A DNA stretch of 64,000 nt from Actinomycetota bacterium (GCA_018673475.1 JABHCN010000020.1:48571-112570); one strand, 5' to 3'. Positions 27,808 to 36,495 are shown, numbered from the stretch's first letter. Numbers and translations: made by a program. Notes: a model not told the origin generated them from the sequence alone.

Positions 27808-28800
27808 ATGGCTGAACCGACTCCTCCCGGTCCCGGTACGAGCGGAGATATTGTTCGTGACCTGCACAGACGCCTTGATGCCGTGTCGTTTCCAGTCACC
27901 GGCCCCGAGGTCTCAGAGGGTCTCTTCGGTGACCACACGACAGCCAGCCTCATCCGGTTCCAGGCCGAGCGCGGCCTGAACGAGCATGGGCTGCTCGACG
28001 AAGCCACCTCGGCCGCTCTGGTCGAGGCAGGCCACCACCTCGGCGATCGTCACGTGTACCTCCACTCACCCATGCAGCGTGGTGACGACATCGCAGACCT
28101 CCAACTCCGGCTGGGAAGCCTCGGGTTCGATGCGGGCAGGATCGACGGCATTTTCGGCCCGGACACGACACGTGCGCTTCTCGACTTCCAGCGCAACACC
28201 GGTCTGGTACCAGACGGAATCGCCGGACCATCGACGGTCAGAGGGCTCCGGAATCTGGGCTGCCGCTCAGCCGACTCAACACCGGTTGCACAGGTGCGTG
28301 AGCTTGAGAAACTCCGGAACAGCGGACCCGAGCTGGCCGGCCGTCGCATGGCGATCGGGCAGTTCGGCAGTTCAGCAGTTCTGACCACCGCCCTGGCCAG
28401 ATCACTACGAAACCGGGGGGCCAACGTGGTGGCACTCGACCATCCGGACGATTCGATCCAGGCCGATACCGCCAACCAGTTCGACGCCGAGCTGTACCTC
28501 GGCCTCAGAATCGAGAACCACCCCCGGTGCAGGGTCGCCTATTTCGAGACCGAGGGGTTCCGCAGCGAGGGCGGCCTCCGGTTGGCACATCGGTGTGCCA
28601 CGGCTCTTGCCGGTGCCGGCCTCGACGTGGTCACGGCACAGGGCATGCGCCTTCCGATCCTGCGGGGTACCCGGATGCCTGCTGTCCTGTGCTCGCTGGC
28701 ACCACCTGCCGCAGTGGTCCAGGCCACGGCAGAGGTGACCGAAGCCCTGGCAGACGCCGTTGGTGCCTGGGTCGCCGACCCGGCCGCTGATCCGGCCTGA
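27808..28800 (+). CDS. cwlM: CwlM-like protein: two peptidoglycan-binding domains and a zinc-less amidase domain
   Basis: 330 residues. Two PG_binding_1 repeats (about 15-75, FGDHTTASLIRFQAERGL; and 90-150, DGIFGPDTTRALLDFQRNTGL) precede an amidase_3-type domain. By eye the order and spacing match mycobacterial CwlM (SGPELAGRRMAI..., TRMPAVLC). The zinc-binding His/Glu residues of active amidases are missing: the first motif reads AIGQFGSS and the last Glu region reads AVLCSLA. In mycobacteria CwlM is a PknB substrate that activates MurA, so a regulatory role is likely. It stops soon after the TRMP segment and lacks the longer C-terminal tail. Confidence 0.8.
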   Translation: MAEPTPPGPGTSGDIVRDLHRRLDAVSFPVTGPEVSEGLFGDHTTASLIRFQAERGLNEHGLLDEATSAALVEAGHHLGDRHVYLHSPMQRGDDIADLQLRLGSLGFDAGRIDGIFGPDTTRALLDFQRNTGLVPDGIAGPSTVRGLRNLGCRSADSTPVAQVRELEKLRNSGPELAGRRMAIGQFGSSAVLTTALARSLRNRGANVVALDHPDDSIQADTANQFDAELYLGLRIENHPRCRVAYFETEGFRSEGGLRLAHRCATALAGAGLDVVTAQGMRLPILRGTRMPAVLCSLAPPAAVVQATAEVTEALADAVGAWVADPAADPA

Positions 28801-28852
28801 ACAGCCGACATCTCCCCGCAGCCTGTCCTGGTGCCCGGGGCAGCCCCCCTGT

Positions 28853-29749
28853 TCAGGAGTTGAGGATGTCAAATATCCGGGTCAGGTCGTCCCTGTCGGC
28901 AAACGAAACCGTGATTCGACCCCGGCGTCCACGAGTTGTCACCTTGACCGTCGTGTCCAGCCGGGCGGAGAGGAGTCGCTCGACCTCGAGTAGGCCGGCA
29001 TCGGGCATCGACCCCGGAAGGGGTGCGATCACGGGAGCCTGAACCGGTTGTGCCAGGTCCCTCACAAGGTCCTCGGTCTGCCTGACCGAGAGGCCCTCGT
29101 CCGTGATGCGGTCGGCGACGGTCTCCTGGACCTGCCGGTCGTCGAGGCCTGCCAGGGCCCGCCCGTGACCTGCCGAGACCACACCGTCGCGGAGCATCCC
29201 GAGGATGCGATCCGGGAGTTGCAGCAGTCGAACCGAGTTGGCAACCGCCGGCCTGCTTCTCCCGACCCTCTCGGCCACCTCGTGTTGCGTCATCTGGAAC
29301 TCGTCCATCAGGCGGTGGTACGCCTGAGCCTCCTCGAGTGGGTTGAGGTCGTCGCGGTGGAGGTTCTCTACCACGGCATGTTCGAGGGCTGTCCTGTCAT
29401 CGGTAGTTCGAACTATTGCGGGGATGGTGGCCAGGCCGACCCGGCGAGCGGCACGCCAGCGCCGTTCGCCGGCCACCAGCTCGTACCCATCGGTTGTCTG
29501 GCGGACCAGAACCGGCTGCAGTACACCGACCTCTCCTATGGAACGGGTCAGCTCGTCCATCCGCTCATCGTCGAAGTCGCTTCTGGGTTGGAGCCTGTTC
29601 GGCGAGAGGCTGTCAACCGGAATATCGACATACCGAGAATCATTCTTATGACTATCTGAGGCGCCCTCCCCCACCAACTCGGGCGGAACCACCGCCGGCT
29701 CGGGAATCAGAGCAGCCAGACCCCTACCAAGTCCTGTTGGACGGTTCAT
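28853..29749 (-). CDS. parB: ParB: chromosome-partitioning protein
   Basis: 298 residues. N-terminal GLGRGLAALIPEP, the CTP-binding GERRWRAARR and ENLHRDDLNPLEEAQAY boxes, helix-turn-helix TQHEVAERVGRSRPAVAN, and a C-terminal dimerisation domain. It loads on parS (found at 30620) and spreads as a CTP-dependent clamp. ATG 29749 overlaps the parA stop by four bases. Converges with cwlM. Confidence 0.95.
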   Translation of the reverse strand: MNRPTGLGRGLAALIPEPAVVPPELVGEGASDSHKNDSRYVDIPVDSLSPNRLQPRSDFDDERMDELTRSIGEVGVLQPVLVRQTTDGYELVAGERRWRAARRVGLATIPAIVRTTDDRTALEHAVVENLHRDDLNPLEEAQAYHRLMDEFQMTQHEVAERVGRSRPAVANSVRLLQLPDRILGMLRDGVVSAGHGRALAGLDDRQVQETVADRITDEGLSVRQTEDLVRDLAQPVQAPVIAPLPGSMPDAGLLEVERLLSARLDTTVKVTTRGRRGRITVSFADRDDLTRIFDILNS

Positions 29750-30519
29750 GCGTCTACCTCCAGTGCAAGCTGCCTGTATGCGAGCGCTCCCCGGGATGTC
29801 GGGTCAAAGACTGTTATCGGCTGGCCGAACGACGGCGCCTCGGAGAGACGGACGGACCTGGGAATCACCTGCCGGCAGACCCGGTCACCGAAGTAGGCGC
29901 GGACCTCTGCAGCAACCTGTTGGGAGAGGTTGGTGCGGGCGTCAAACATCACCAGGACGATCGTCGAGACCTTCAGATCGGGGTTCAGGTTGGCCCTCAC
30001 GAGGTCAACGTTTCCGACAAGTTGCCCGAGGCCCTCGAGGGCGAAGTACTCGCACTGGATTGGCACCAGAACCTCGTCGGCGGCCACGAGGGCGTTCACC
30101 GTCAGCAGACCCAGCGCCGGAGGACAGTCCACCAGAATCCAGTCGTAGTCGGACAAGACCGGTTCGAGGGCCCGCTGTAGTCGATTTTCGCGGCTGAACG
30201 CCGCTACCAACTCGATCTCGGCCCCGGCCAGGGCAAGGCTCGATGAGACAAGCGAGAGGCCGGGCACATCCAATTCCCGAATGACCTCAGCCACCGGCAT
30301 CTGGTGCAACAAGACGTCGTAGATCGAGGTTTCCACGTCACGGCTGGACACCCCGAGTCCGGTTGTGGCATTTGACTGGGGATCCAGGTCAATAAGCAGG
30401 ACCCTGTTCCCCTGTTCTGCAAGGGCAGCCCCGAGGTTGATTGTGGTCGTGGTCTTACCGACCCCACCCTTCTGATTGGCTACCGCCATGACCCGCGCCA
30501 GATGATTCTCAGATTCCAT
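29746..30519 (-). CDS. parA: ParA: chromosome-partitioning ATPase
   Basis: 257 residues from ATG 30519. Deviant Walker A NQKGGVGKTTTTINLG, VLLIDLDPQSNATTGLG, and DWILVDCPPALGLLT are typical of ParA/Soj. The frame is open further upstream to 30645, but that stretch runs through parS and reads FHVEH, the usual false translation of a parS site, so I excluded it. Forms ParABS with the next gene and the parS upstream. Confidence 0.94.
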   Translation of the reverse strand: MESENHLARVMAVANQKGGVGKTTTTINLGAALAEQGNRVLLIDLDPQSNATTGLGVSSRDVETSIYDVLLHQMPVAEVIRELDVPGLSLVSSSLALAGAEIELVAAFSRENRLQRALEPVLSDYDWILVDCPPALGLLTVNALVAADEVLVPIQCEYFALEGLGQLVGNVDLVRANLNPDLKVSTIVLVMFDARTNLSQQVAAEVRAYFGDRVCRQVIPRSVRLSEAPSFGQPITVFDPTSRGALAYRQLALEVDA

Positions 30520-30619
30520 TGACCGGATACTGCTCCCGGACCCAGACGATTGCAAGCACCCTCGCCAATCAGGCTCCTGTTGGCCGCCCCGGGGAGATCG
30601 GCAGGGCGGTGAATCGACA

Positions 30620-30635
30620 TGTTCCACGTGAAACA
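30620..30635. promoter_or_regulatory. parS centromere site
   Basis: TGTTCCACGTGAAACA, a 16-base match to the bacterial parS consensus TGTTNCACGTGAAACA, lies between rsmG and parA, about 4 kb from dnaA. This is the binding and CTP-dependent loading site of ParB. No second near-perfect copy was seen in the window. Confidence 0.95.
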
Positions 30636-30662
30636 CCTGCACCAATACGGCAGATCGGCGCC

Positions 30663-31286
30663 TCAGAACAGGGGATCGGCTACCTGACGGCTATTTCGCC
30701 GGGGATAGCGCTCGGGACAGGCTCCTCCCGACAAGAAGGCCCTGTAGGTAGCTGATTCGACGTGCCAGGCACCCTCATCCACCAGGTCCAACTCGTCGAG
30801 AACCATCTGGGACCACCTCGAACCACCCGAGGGAGGTTCGCTCACCACCAGCCTTCCGCCCTCTGAGAGAAGGGGGGCAGCGCACTCCACTGTCGTGGCC
30901 GGAGACCCGAAACCCCGTGCGGTGACAAGGTTCGCCACCCCCCGGAGAGAACCCCTGGCGAGGTCGACGACGTCTCCGCAGATGACCTCCACCCGATCGG
31001 CAAGATCCAGCTCACCAACAGCCCACTTCAGGAAGGTGCAGCGCCTATCAGCCCGGTCAACCAATACCCAGTTGCCGTCTGTCATGCCCGCAAGAACCAG
31101 ACCTGGGAGGCCGCCGCCGGACCCGATATCGACCCCGAGATGACCGCCATCGAGGCGAATCGGCGTCTGGTCGACCCCACGCCGCAGAAAACCCGTGCTG
31201 TGATCCACCCCGGCGTCCGCCGCCGACGGGGTCACGAAGCCCTCAGCCGATGCCGCCTCGAGAACGTCGCTGACGCTCCCGGTCAA
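30663..31286 (-). CDS. rsmG: RsmG (GidB): 16S rRNA m7G527 methyltransferase
   Basis: 207 residues. SAM-binding loop VDIGSGGGLPGLVLA, VTARGFGSP and the basic end YPRRNSRQVADPLF are diagnostic. The start is probably TTG 31286, four bases after the jag stop. No strong ribosome-binding site lies before it, so translation may be coupled to jag. Between jag and parA as in most actinobacteria. Confidence 0.92.
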   Translation of the reverse strand: MTGSVSDVLEAASAEGFVTPSAADAGVDHSTGFLRRGVDQTPIRLDGGHLGVDIGSGGGLPGLVLAGMTDGNWVLVDRADRRCTFLKWAVGELDLADRVEVICGDVVDLARGSLRGVANLVTARGFGSPATTVECAAPLLSEGGRLVVSEPPSGGSRWSQMVLDELDLVDEGAWHVESATYRAFLSGGACPERYPRRNSRQVADPLF

Positions 31287-31290
31287 GGGG

Positions 31291-32277
31291 TCAGCCAGCC
31301 CCTTCGGCCAGGATTACCACCCTACGGGATGTGTCGCTGCCCTCTGAGGCCGTGGAGACACCCTCGATCTCTCCCACAACGTCATGGATGACCTTGCGGT
31401 CGGCTGCCGCCATTGGCTCGAGGGCACGCGCCTGGCCATCTTCGAGGACTGCCTCGGCCTGTGTGCGCGCAAAGTCCTCGAGAAAGGACCTGCGCCGCTC
31501 CCGGTAGCCACCGACGTCCACGATGAGTGAGCCGGCGGCGGATCCCTGGGACTTTCGCTGGATGATCGTGCGGGACAACTCGGTAATCGCACGAACGGTG
31601 TCACCGCCCTGACCTATGGCGAGCCCCAGGTTCAGGCCGTGGGCCTCAACTGTCAGGCGGTCCTCGTCGATTGTGCTTGCAACACGGGCATCGAGGCCCA
31701 TCTTGTCGAGAAGTCCCTGGAGGAAGCCCTCTGTGATCTCGGCCTGTGTCGCCAGGTCCATCTTTTCCACGTCTGCCTTCTCCTCACGGTTTCCACGCCC
31801 ATTGCCGGCCGTGGCCTTCTCTGTGGACTGGAGTTTGCCACCCCTGTCCCTGCCTGATCCACCTGTTGTGTTCCTATCTGTCGATCGGCCATCGGATCGT
31901 CCGCCGCGGCGGCGTCCGGATTCGCTGGCGTCACGGTTCTCGTCAGCCCTGCTGCCCTTGTCTTCATCACTTCGGGCATTGCTCTCAGAGGAATCCTTTT
32001 TTGCCCCTGACCTGCCCTTTCCATTCCCGGAGCGTTTGTCACGACCCCGCGACCTGTCGCCGCGCCTGTTGCGGTCCCGGCGTTCGGTCTTTGAGCGGGG
32101 GCTGGCAGGGCGAACCCTGGCACGCATCCGGGCATCGGTCTTCTTTAGGCCCAGCATCCGGCTGGTGGCTTCCTCCAGCACCTCGTACTCAAGTTCGTCC
32201 TCGGCGACCCCAAGACGATCCAGGGCCCTTTCCTTTGCCTCGTCCAGCGTGCTGCCGGTTGTCTCGATCCATTCCAC
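31291..32277 (-). CDS. jag: Jag/KhpB: RNA-binding protein with KH and R3H domains
   Basis: 328 residues, longer than usual. The N-terminal Jag-N domain (WIETTGSTLDEAKERALDRLG) is followed by about 110 residues of charged, Arg/Gly/Ser/Asp-rich low complexity (60-175). Then comes the KH domain (LGLAIGQGGDTVRAITELSRTI) and the C-terminal R3H segment (ALEPMAAADRKVIHDVV). KhpB homologues bind RNA and affect cell-wall and division genes. It lies three bases after yidC. Confidence 0.9.
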   Translation of the reverse strand: MEWIETTGSTLDEAKERALDRLGVAEDELEYEVLEEATSRMLGLKKTDARMRARVRPASPRSKTERRDRNRRGDRSRGRDKRSGNGKGRSGAKKDSSESNARSDEDKGSRADENRDASESGRRRGGRSDGRSTDRNTTGGSGRDRGGKLQSTEKATAGNGRGNREEKADVEKMDLATQAEITEGFLQGLLDKMGLDARVASTIDEDRLTVEAHGLNLGLAIGQGGDTVRAITELSRTIIQRKSQGSAAGSLIVDVGGYRERRRSFLEDFARTQAEAVLEDGQARALEPMAAADRKVIHDVVGEIEGVSTASEGSDTSRRVVILAEGAG

Positions 32278-32280
32278 TGT

Positions 32281-33513
32281 CTACTTCCTCCGCTTCTTCC
32301 TGGCCTTACGGGCTCCCTGTGTTCCGGGCGGGGTGGTACGTCCACCCCCGGAACGACCGGCCTGTGGCCTGTTGGTCCTATCTGTCGTCTTCTTTCCGGC
32401 CCTGCCGGAATTTCCCTTGTCAGCAGGCGTATCCTTCGCCTTCCTGCGGCCGAACAACCCACTCTTTCCTTGGGTGTCGGTACTATCTGATGCTGACTGA
32501 GACTGGTTCTCGAGTTCTCCGGCTCTTGTGCGAGCCCGCCGCGCCGTCGACGAGGTTCCCTTACCGGTCTGCCCACCCCGGTCAGATGTCTTGTCATTCG
32601 GCTTCTTCACACCGCCTGAGGACTTTGCGCCCGCCGTACCGCCACCCTTGTTCTTTGGCTTCTCCGGGGACTCCTCCACAGACTCGGGCAGAACCACCGC
32701 CGGCGCATGGCTGTGTGGTCCGTAGAGGCTCCGGGTGATGTAGGACTGCTGCCCGATGCGGTAGAGGTTCGAGATGACGAAGTAGAGAACCAACGCCGCG
32801 TCGAGGCTGTAGGAGATGACAGGCAGGAAAAACGGCATCACCTTCATGATCATCTGCTGCTGCGGGTTGACCGGGGAGTCCTTATTACGGCCCCGGATCT
32901 GCTGCTGTTGAATCCAGGAGCTGCCGAACACCACCAGAATCAGAAGAAAGTAGGGGAGTGCCTGAATGATTCCAGCCGACAGTGCCTCGCCGGCCGACCT
33001 CGAGAGGTCGACACCCCACGACACCATCTCGGTCTGATGGCTGAGATCCACGAACAACTGCGAGTCGGCTGCCACGTAGTCGGGGAAGAAGACCTGCGGG
33101 TCGCTCGGTGCATCAGAAAGTGGCAGGTCAGAAGACAATCTGCCAACAATCCAACCGGCGTTCTCGCCGATGTCAGAGAGGCGTCGCGTCAAACCTCTCA
33201 AGACGTTGTAGAGGACGATGAACACCGGTGCCTGCACGAACATCGGCAGACAACCACCCATGGGGTTGATTCCGTTGGCCTGGTAGAAGGCCATCAACTC
33301 CTTGTTCATCTTCTCCCGGTCGCCCTTGTGCCGGGTCTGGATCTTCTTCATCTCAGGCTGGAGGTGTTGCATCTTGATCATCGACCGTGTGCCCTTGAGG
33401 GTCAGCGGGGTCACGACAACCATCACAACGAGCGTCAGGAGAACGATCGAGAGGCCAAGCGACGGCACCAGGTCGTAGAACCAGGCCAGGACCGTTGCAA
33501 TCAGGTCGAACAT
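32281..33513 (-). CDS. yidC: YidC/Oxa1: membrane protein insertase with long basic tail
   Basis: 410 residues. Five likely transmembrane segments, e.g. [49 protein letters not shown] and [18 protein letters not shown]; the Arg in the inner groove is present in the KGTRSMIKM stretch. From residue 285 the protein is an approximately 125-residue Lys/Arg/Gly/Ser-rich tail ending [10 protein letters not shown], which could dock on the ribosome. yidD overlaps its start by 13 bases. Confidence 0.94.
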   Translation of the reverse strand: MFDLIATVLAWFYDLVPSLGLSIVLLTLVVMVVVTPLTLKGTRSMIKMQHLQPEMKKIQTRHKGDREKMNKELMAFYQANGINPMGGCLPMFVQAPVFIVLYNVLRGLTRRLSDIGENAGWIVGRLSSDLPLSDAPSDPQVFFPDYVAADSQLFVDLSHQTEMVSWGVDLSRSAGEALSAGIIQALPYFLLILVVFGSSWIQQQQIRGRNKDSPVNPQQQMIMKVMPFFLPVISYSLDAALVLYFVISNLYRIGQQSYITRSLYGPHSHAPAVVLPESVEESPEKPKNKGGGTAGAKSSGGVKKPNDKTSDRGGQTGKGTSSTARRARTRAGELENQSQSASDSTDTQGKSGLFGRRKAKDTPADKGNSGRAGKKTTDRTNRPQAGRSGGGRTTPPGTQGARKARKKRRK

Positions 33514-33800
33514 CGCCAGGACCCCCGATCTGTGGAGTCAATGCCGTCGGCACTCGGAACTGGATCCCAGCCATGTCCGCCCCAGGGGTGACAGCGCGAA
33601 AGCCGTCGGACTGTGAGCCACAGGCCCCTCACAGCACCATTTTGCTCAATAGCGTCGAGGGAGTAGTTGGAACAGGTCGGCAGGTACCGACATGGCGTTG
33701 AACGACCATCGGTAAGGCGCTGGTATACGCGAACAAGGCTGCACAGAAACCTCGATACAACGCTCTGACCAGCGCTTTTCGACTCAACTGTCGCTGTCAT
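33501..33800 (-). CDS. yidD: YidD: membrane insertion-associated protein
   Basis: 99 residues with the family core [29 protein letters not shown] and the [17 protein letters not shown] motif, including three conserved cysteines. Membrane-associated helper of YidC insertion. Its start overlaps the rnpA stop by four bases and its end overlaps yidC by 13. Confidence 0.95.
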   Translation of the reverse strand: MTATVESKSAGQSVVSRFLCSLVRVYQRLTDGRSTPCRYLPTCSNYSLDAIEQNGAVRGLWLTVRRLSRCHPWGGHGWDPVPSADGIDSTDRGSWRCST

Positions 33801-34159
33801 CTGATTCCCTCGGATGAGAACTCACCGATCGCTGCAGCCAGATGGCGTCCCAGCGTCGCATGGTCACACAATGCCGCAGCCGGCAGAACACGGATAAGAA
33901 AATCTCCGCCCGGAGGCCCGTCGGAACGGTTTGACAGGTCGGTCATGAGAACTCGGAGCCGGCGACGAATGCGGTTTCGAACGACGGCACCCCCAACGGC
34001 ACGGCTGATCGCATACGCCACCCTGGGTTCACTGCCATGGGAATTGCACTGGTCACCATCAAATGCCCTGAACCTGACCTCGAGGGGTCCGCGGCGAACT
34101 GTGCGACCATCACGACGAAGGGCCAGGAAGTCGTCTCGGTATCGGAGTCGACGGATCAA
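33797..34159 (-). CDS. rnpA: Ribonuclease P protein component
   Basis: 120 residues. [21 protein letters not shown] start and the RNA-binding [17 protein letters not shown] box identify it. The start is TTG 34159, overlapping the rpmH stop (TTGA), so it is probably made by coupling to rpmH. Pairs with RNase P RNA, which is not encoded in this window. Confidence 0.95.
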   Translation of the reverse strand: MIRRLRYRDDFLALRRDGRTVRRGPLEVRFRAFDGDQCNSHGSEPRVAYAISRAVGGAVVRNRIRRRLRVLMTDLSNRSDGPPGGDFLIRVLPAAALCDHATLGRHLAAAIGEFSSEGIR

Positions 34160-34290
34160 GCCGACAGTCGGGATCGGCCCCTCTGGCGCCGGGAGTTCAC
34201 AATGGCCCGGCCTGCCCTGGTGCGCATGCGCCTGCGAAAGCCGTGCTTACGGGCCCGCTTGCGGACGTTTGGCTGGTATGTGCGCTTCAT
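34156..34290 (-). CDS. rpmH: Ribosomal protein bL34
   Basis: 44 residues; too short for ordinary ORF cut-offs. [20 protein letters not shown] is the family signature, followed by [25 protein letters not shown] lies about eight bases before the ATG. First gene of the long minus-strand operon rpmH-rnpA-yidD-yidC-jag-rsmG-parA-parB. Confidence 0.97.
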   Translation of the reverse strand: MKRTYQPNVRKRARKHGFRRRMRTRAGRAIVNSRRQRGRSRLSA

Positions 34291-34549
34291 TGTCTGACTC
34301 CTGGTCGCACTGTGGGCGTCATCAGGAAGGGGAGCGCCCGGGTGCTGTCGATTGATATCCTGACCGTGACCCGAACAAGTCGGATACGGAAACAGATCTC
34401 ATATGGACCGACACGTACAGTCGGTAGCGACAACTGGCCGGTCAGGTAAGGACCGGTGACAGCGTCGTTCCAATGAGGCTAGGGGGCACCCCGGGCGCGC
34501 GCCAACCAGCACTTCCAGGACCTGACCCCTCAGCACCCTCATTTCAGAG

Positions 34550-34567
34550 TTATCCACATTATCCACA
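34550..34567 (+). repeat. Two exactly abutting perfect DnaA boxes
   Basis: TTATCCACA at 34550-34558 is followed directly by a second TTATCCACA at 34559-34567, no base between them and in the same orientation. Both match the bacterial DnaA consensus perfectly. Confidence 0.9.
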
Positions 34568-34682
34568 GGGGCAGGACCTACTGGAACTGCGTCGTCGGGT
34601 CAATTTTGGCACGCGCCAGCACCTACCGGCTATATTCCAAAAACATAGTCTGAACAGGTAGTCCAGTTCGCGCGATTGGCAC

Positions 34683-34713
34683 TTGTGCGGAAGACCCTCT
34701 CCGGTGCTACGTT
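34683..34713 (+). promoter_or_regulatory. Possible dnaA promoter
   Basis: Extended -10 TG-C-TACGTT (34705-34713) with TTGTGC (34683-34688) 19 bases upstream. The transcript would begin near 34720 and include the second DnaA-box cluster in its leader, which would allow autorepression by DnaA. Spacing is long and the -35 weak. Confidence 0.35.
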
Positions 34714-34773
34714 GCCCCGCCCACTAGAGGAGGCATCGATACCCACCAGGTCGACAGCCACGAGCCATACCCG

Positions 34774-34805
34774 AAATCCACAGAAAAATCCACACTTGTG
34801 GATAA
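34774..34805. repeat. DnaA-box cluster next to dnaA
   Basis: AAATCCACA at 34774-34782 and 34786-34794 (one mismatch each to the consensus, 12 bases apart) and a perfect reverse-strand box TGTGGATAA at 34797-34805. The cluster ends 6 bases before the ribosome-binding site used by the dnaA leader. Confidence 0.8.
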
Positions 34806-34824
34806 CGCACCAGGAGCAACTGCC

Positions 34825-34851
34825 TTGATAGAACAGCACGAACTGCCTTGA
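34825..34851 (+). promoter_or_regulatory. 8-codon leader ORF coupled to dnaA
   Basis: TTG 34825 opens a frame of eight sense codons (MIEQHELP) whose TGA stop (34849-34851) overlaps the TTG start of dnaA (TTGA). AGGAG (34812-34816) sits eight bases before this leader start and is the only good ribosome-binding site in the area; nothing suitable precedes the dnaA start itself. The repeat AACTGCCTTGA occurs at both starts (34818-34828 and 34841-34851). Alternatively a one-base sequence error hides an N-terminal extension of DnaA. Confidence 0.5.
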
Positions 34852-36272
34852 GCAACGCAGCGCAGTTGTGGGAATCGTGCGGCGAGGCCATCAGGGCCCA
34901 GGTCTCAGACGTGGTCTGGCAGACCACCTTCAGTTCGGCCAGGCCGGTTTCCCTCGAGGACGACACCCTCGTCGTGGCCGTACCGAGCACCGTGGTGAAG
35001 CAGAGGATCGAGGGGCGCTACAACGGCCTTGTCCACGATGCCGTATCTGAAGCCGGCAACAACCGGTTGAACCTGCTGATCAAGGTCGATGACAGCCAAC
35101 CAGACATGTTCCCGGACTCCATCGACGAGTTCACCCCTCTCGACACGCCGATCAGAGGTACCGATTCGACTGAGTCGGTTGACCTGCAACTCGACACGAT
35201 CTCCATCCCCGTAGCCAACCCGGCTCCTCTGTCAACCACCTCACCCGGCCGAAACCGCAACACCTTTGATGACTTCGTGATCGGAACCTCCAACCGCTTT
35301 GCCCACGCAGCTGCCCAGGCGGTATCCGAAACACCCGGCCGCTCCTACAACCCGCTCTTCATCTACGGCGGAGCCGGGCTCGGAAAGACACACCTTCTTC
35401 AGGCCGTGGCAACGTACGTGGACGACCACTACCCGAACTACCAGGTCAGGTACGTCTCGAGCGAGACCTTCATGAACCGCTTCGTCGAGGCAATTCGAAA
35501 CAAGACCCTTCCCGAGTTCAAACAGCACTACAGGAACATCGACGTCCTTTTGGTCGATGACATCCAGTTCATGGAGGGCAAGGAGGGTCTCCAGGAGGAG
35601 TTCTTCCACACATTCAACTCAATTCAGCAGGCAGGTGGGCAGATCGTTCTCACCAGCGACCGTTCACCCGACTCAATTCCAACCCTCGAGGATCGCCTCC
35701 GGAGCAGGTTCAAGATGGGTCTGGTCACCCATATCCAACCTCCGGACATCGAAACCAGGCTGGCCATCCTCCACAAGAAGGCCTCCTTCACGGCCGGGAA
35801 CGTCAAGGTTCCAGACGAGGTACTCCTCTTCATCGCCGAGAACGTCACAACGAATATCCGTGAACTGGAAGGTGCCCTCACACGTGTTGCGGCGTTCTCC
35901 AGCCTCAACGACATTCCATGCACGCGTGACATGGCTCTAACAGTGCTTGGCGACCTCATAACCAACAACCTCCCCATGCCCATCACCCCCGACCTGGTCC
36001 TCTCCAAGACGTCGACAATGTACGGCTTCAGCCACGATGAGTTGATTGGTGCAAGCCGACGACGCCCACTCGTCACCGCCAGGCAGGTGGCCATGTACAC
36101 CCTCAGGGAACTCACCGACCTCAGCTACCCGGCAATCGGTCGAGAATTTGGCGGTCGAGACCACACCACAGTCATCCACGCCGTGGACAAGATCGGCAAG
36201 CTCATGTCGGAACGACGTGAGATCTACGACCAGGTAACAGCACTGATGTCGGCAATCAAGAACGACGACTGA
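34848..36272 (+). CDS. dnaA: DnaA: replication initiator
   Basis: 474 residues. Domain I (LWESCGEAIRAQVSDVVWQTTF), a linker to about residue 135, AAA+ core with Walker A GGAGLGKTHLL (174-184) and Walker B VLLVDDIQF (233-241), arginine finger region in DRLRSRFKMGL, and domain IV with the DNA-binding GGRDHTTVIHAVDKI. The start TTG 34848 fits domain I alignment but has no ribosome-binding site, so translation probably depends on the overlapping leader ORF. Confidence 0.95.
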   Translation: MSNAAQLWESCGEAIRAQVSDVVWQTTFSSARPVSLEDDTLVVAVPSTVVKQRIEGRYNGLVHDAVSEAGNNRLNLLIKVDDSQPDMFPDSIDEFTPLDTPIRGTDSTESVDLQLDTISIPVANPAPLSTTSPGRNRNTFDDFVIGTSNRFAHAAAQAVSETPGRSYNPLFIYGGAGLGKTHLLQAVATYVDDHYPNYQVRYVSSETFMNRFVEAIRNKTLPEFKQHYRNIDVLLVDDIQFMEGKEGLQEEFFHTFNSIQQAGGQIVLTSDRSPDSIPTLEDRLRSRFKMGLVTHIQPPDIETRLAILHKKASFTAGNVKVPDEVLLFIAENVTTNIRELEGALTRVAAFSSLNDIPCTRDMALTVLGDLITNNLPMPITPDLVLSKTSTMYGFSHDELIGASRRRPLVTARQVAMYTLRELTDLSYPAIGREFGGRDHTTVIHAVDKIGKLMSERREIYDQVTALMSAIKNDD

Positions 36273-36309
36273 GAACCATGCCAATGAGTGGACCGACCTG
36301 CGGACCATC

Positions 36310-36438
36310 TGTGGATCATGAACGGTTCACCCACACCGCACAACAATTCATTCTGCAAACTGGGGATCACGGTGGATCATCAGTGGACAACCATTGCAGT
36401 CCTCACCAGCAGGAATGGGTAATAATCCACAATCCACA
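36310..36438. repeat. oriC, right part: DnaA-box-like cluster between dnaA and dnaN
   Basis: Box-like 9-mers: TGTGGATCA 36310-36318, GGTGGATCA 36371-36379, AGTGGACAA 36382-36390 (reverse of TTGTCCACT), TAATCCACA 36423-36431 and CAATCCACA 36430-36438, the last two overlapping. All are one to three bases off consensus, so weaker than the left cluster. The dnaA-dnaN gap (36273-36495) is the usual actinobacterial oriC location. Confidence 0.7.
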
Positions 36439-36495
36439 ACCCCTATTGCCTCAACTACCTGATCAGATCACCATCGAACCAAAGGTAACAAGCCT

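Larger units (their letters stand above)
34291..34847. other. oriC, left part: rpmH-dnaA intergenic region
   Basis: 557 bases without a protein gene. They hold divergent promoters for rpmH and dnaA and at least five DnaA-box-like 9-mers in two clusters (34550-34567 and 34774-34805). Together with the dnaA-dnaN region this is the likely bipartite origin. The strands switch here: everything to the left for several kb is minus and everything to the right is plus, as expected for replication forks leaving oriC. No obvious 13-mer or trio repeat set was found. Confidence 0.85.

Noticed and set aside
30520..30645. N-terminal extension of ParA
   Set aside because: It runs through parS and gives the typical spurious FHVEH phrase; the family starts at the MES/MAV segment.
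31616..32738. Long plus-strand frames opposite jag and yidC
   Set aside because: Serine/proline-rich mirror translations of low-complexity coding DNA.
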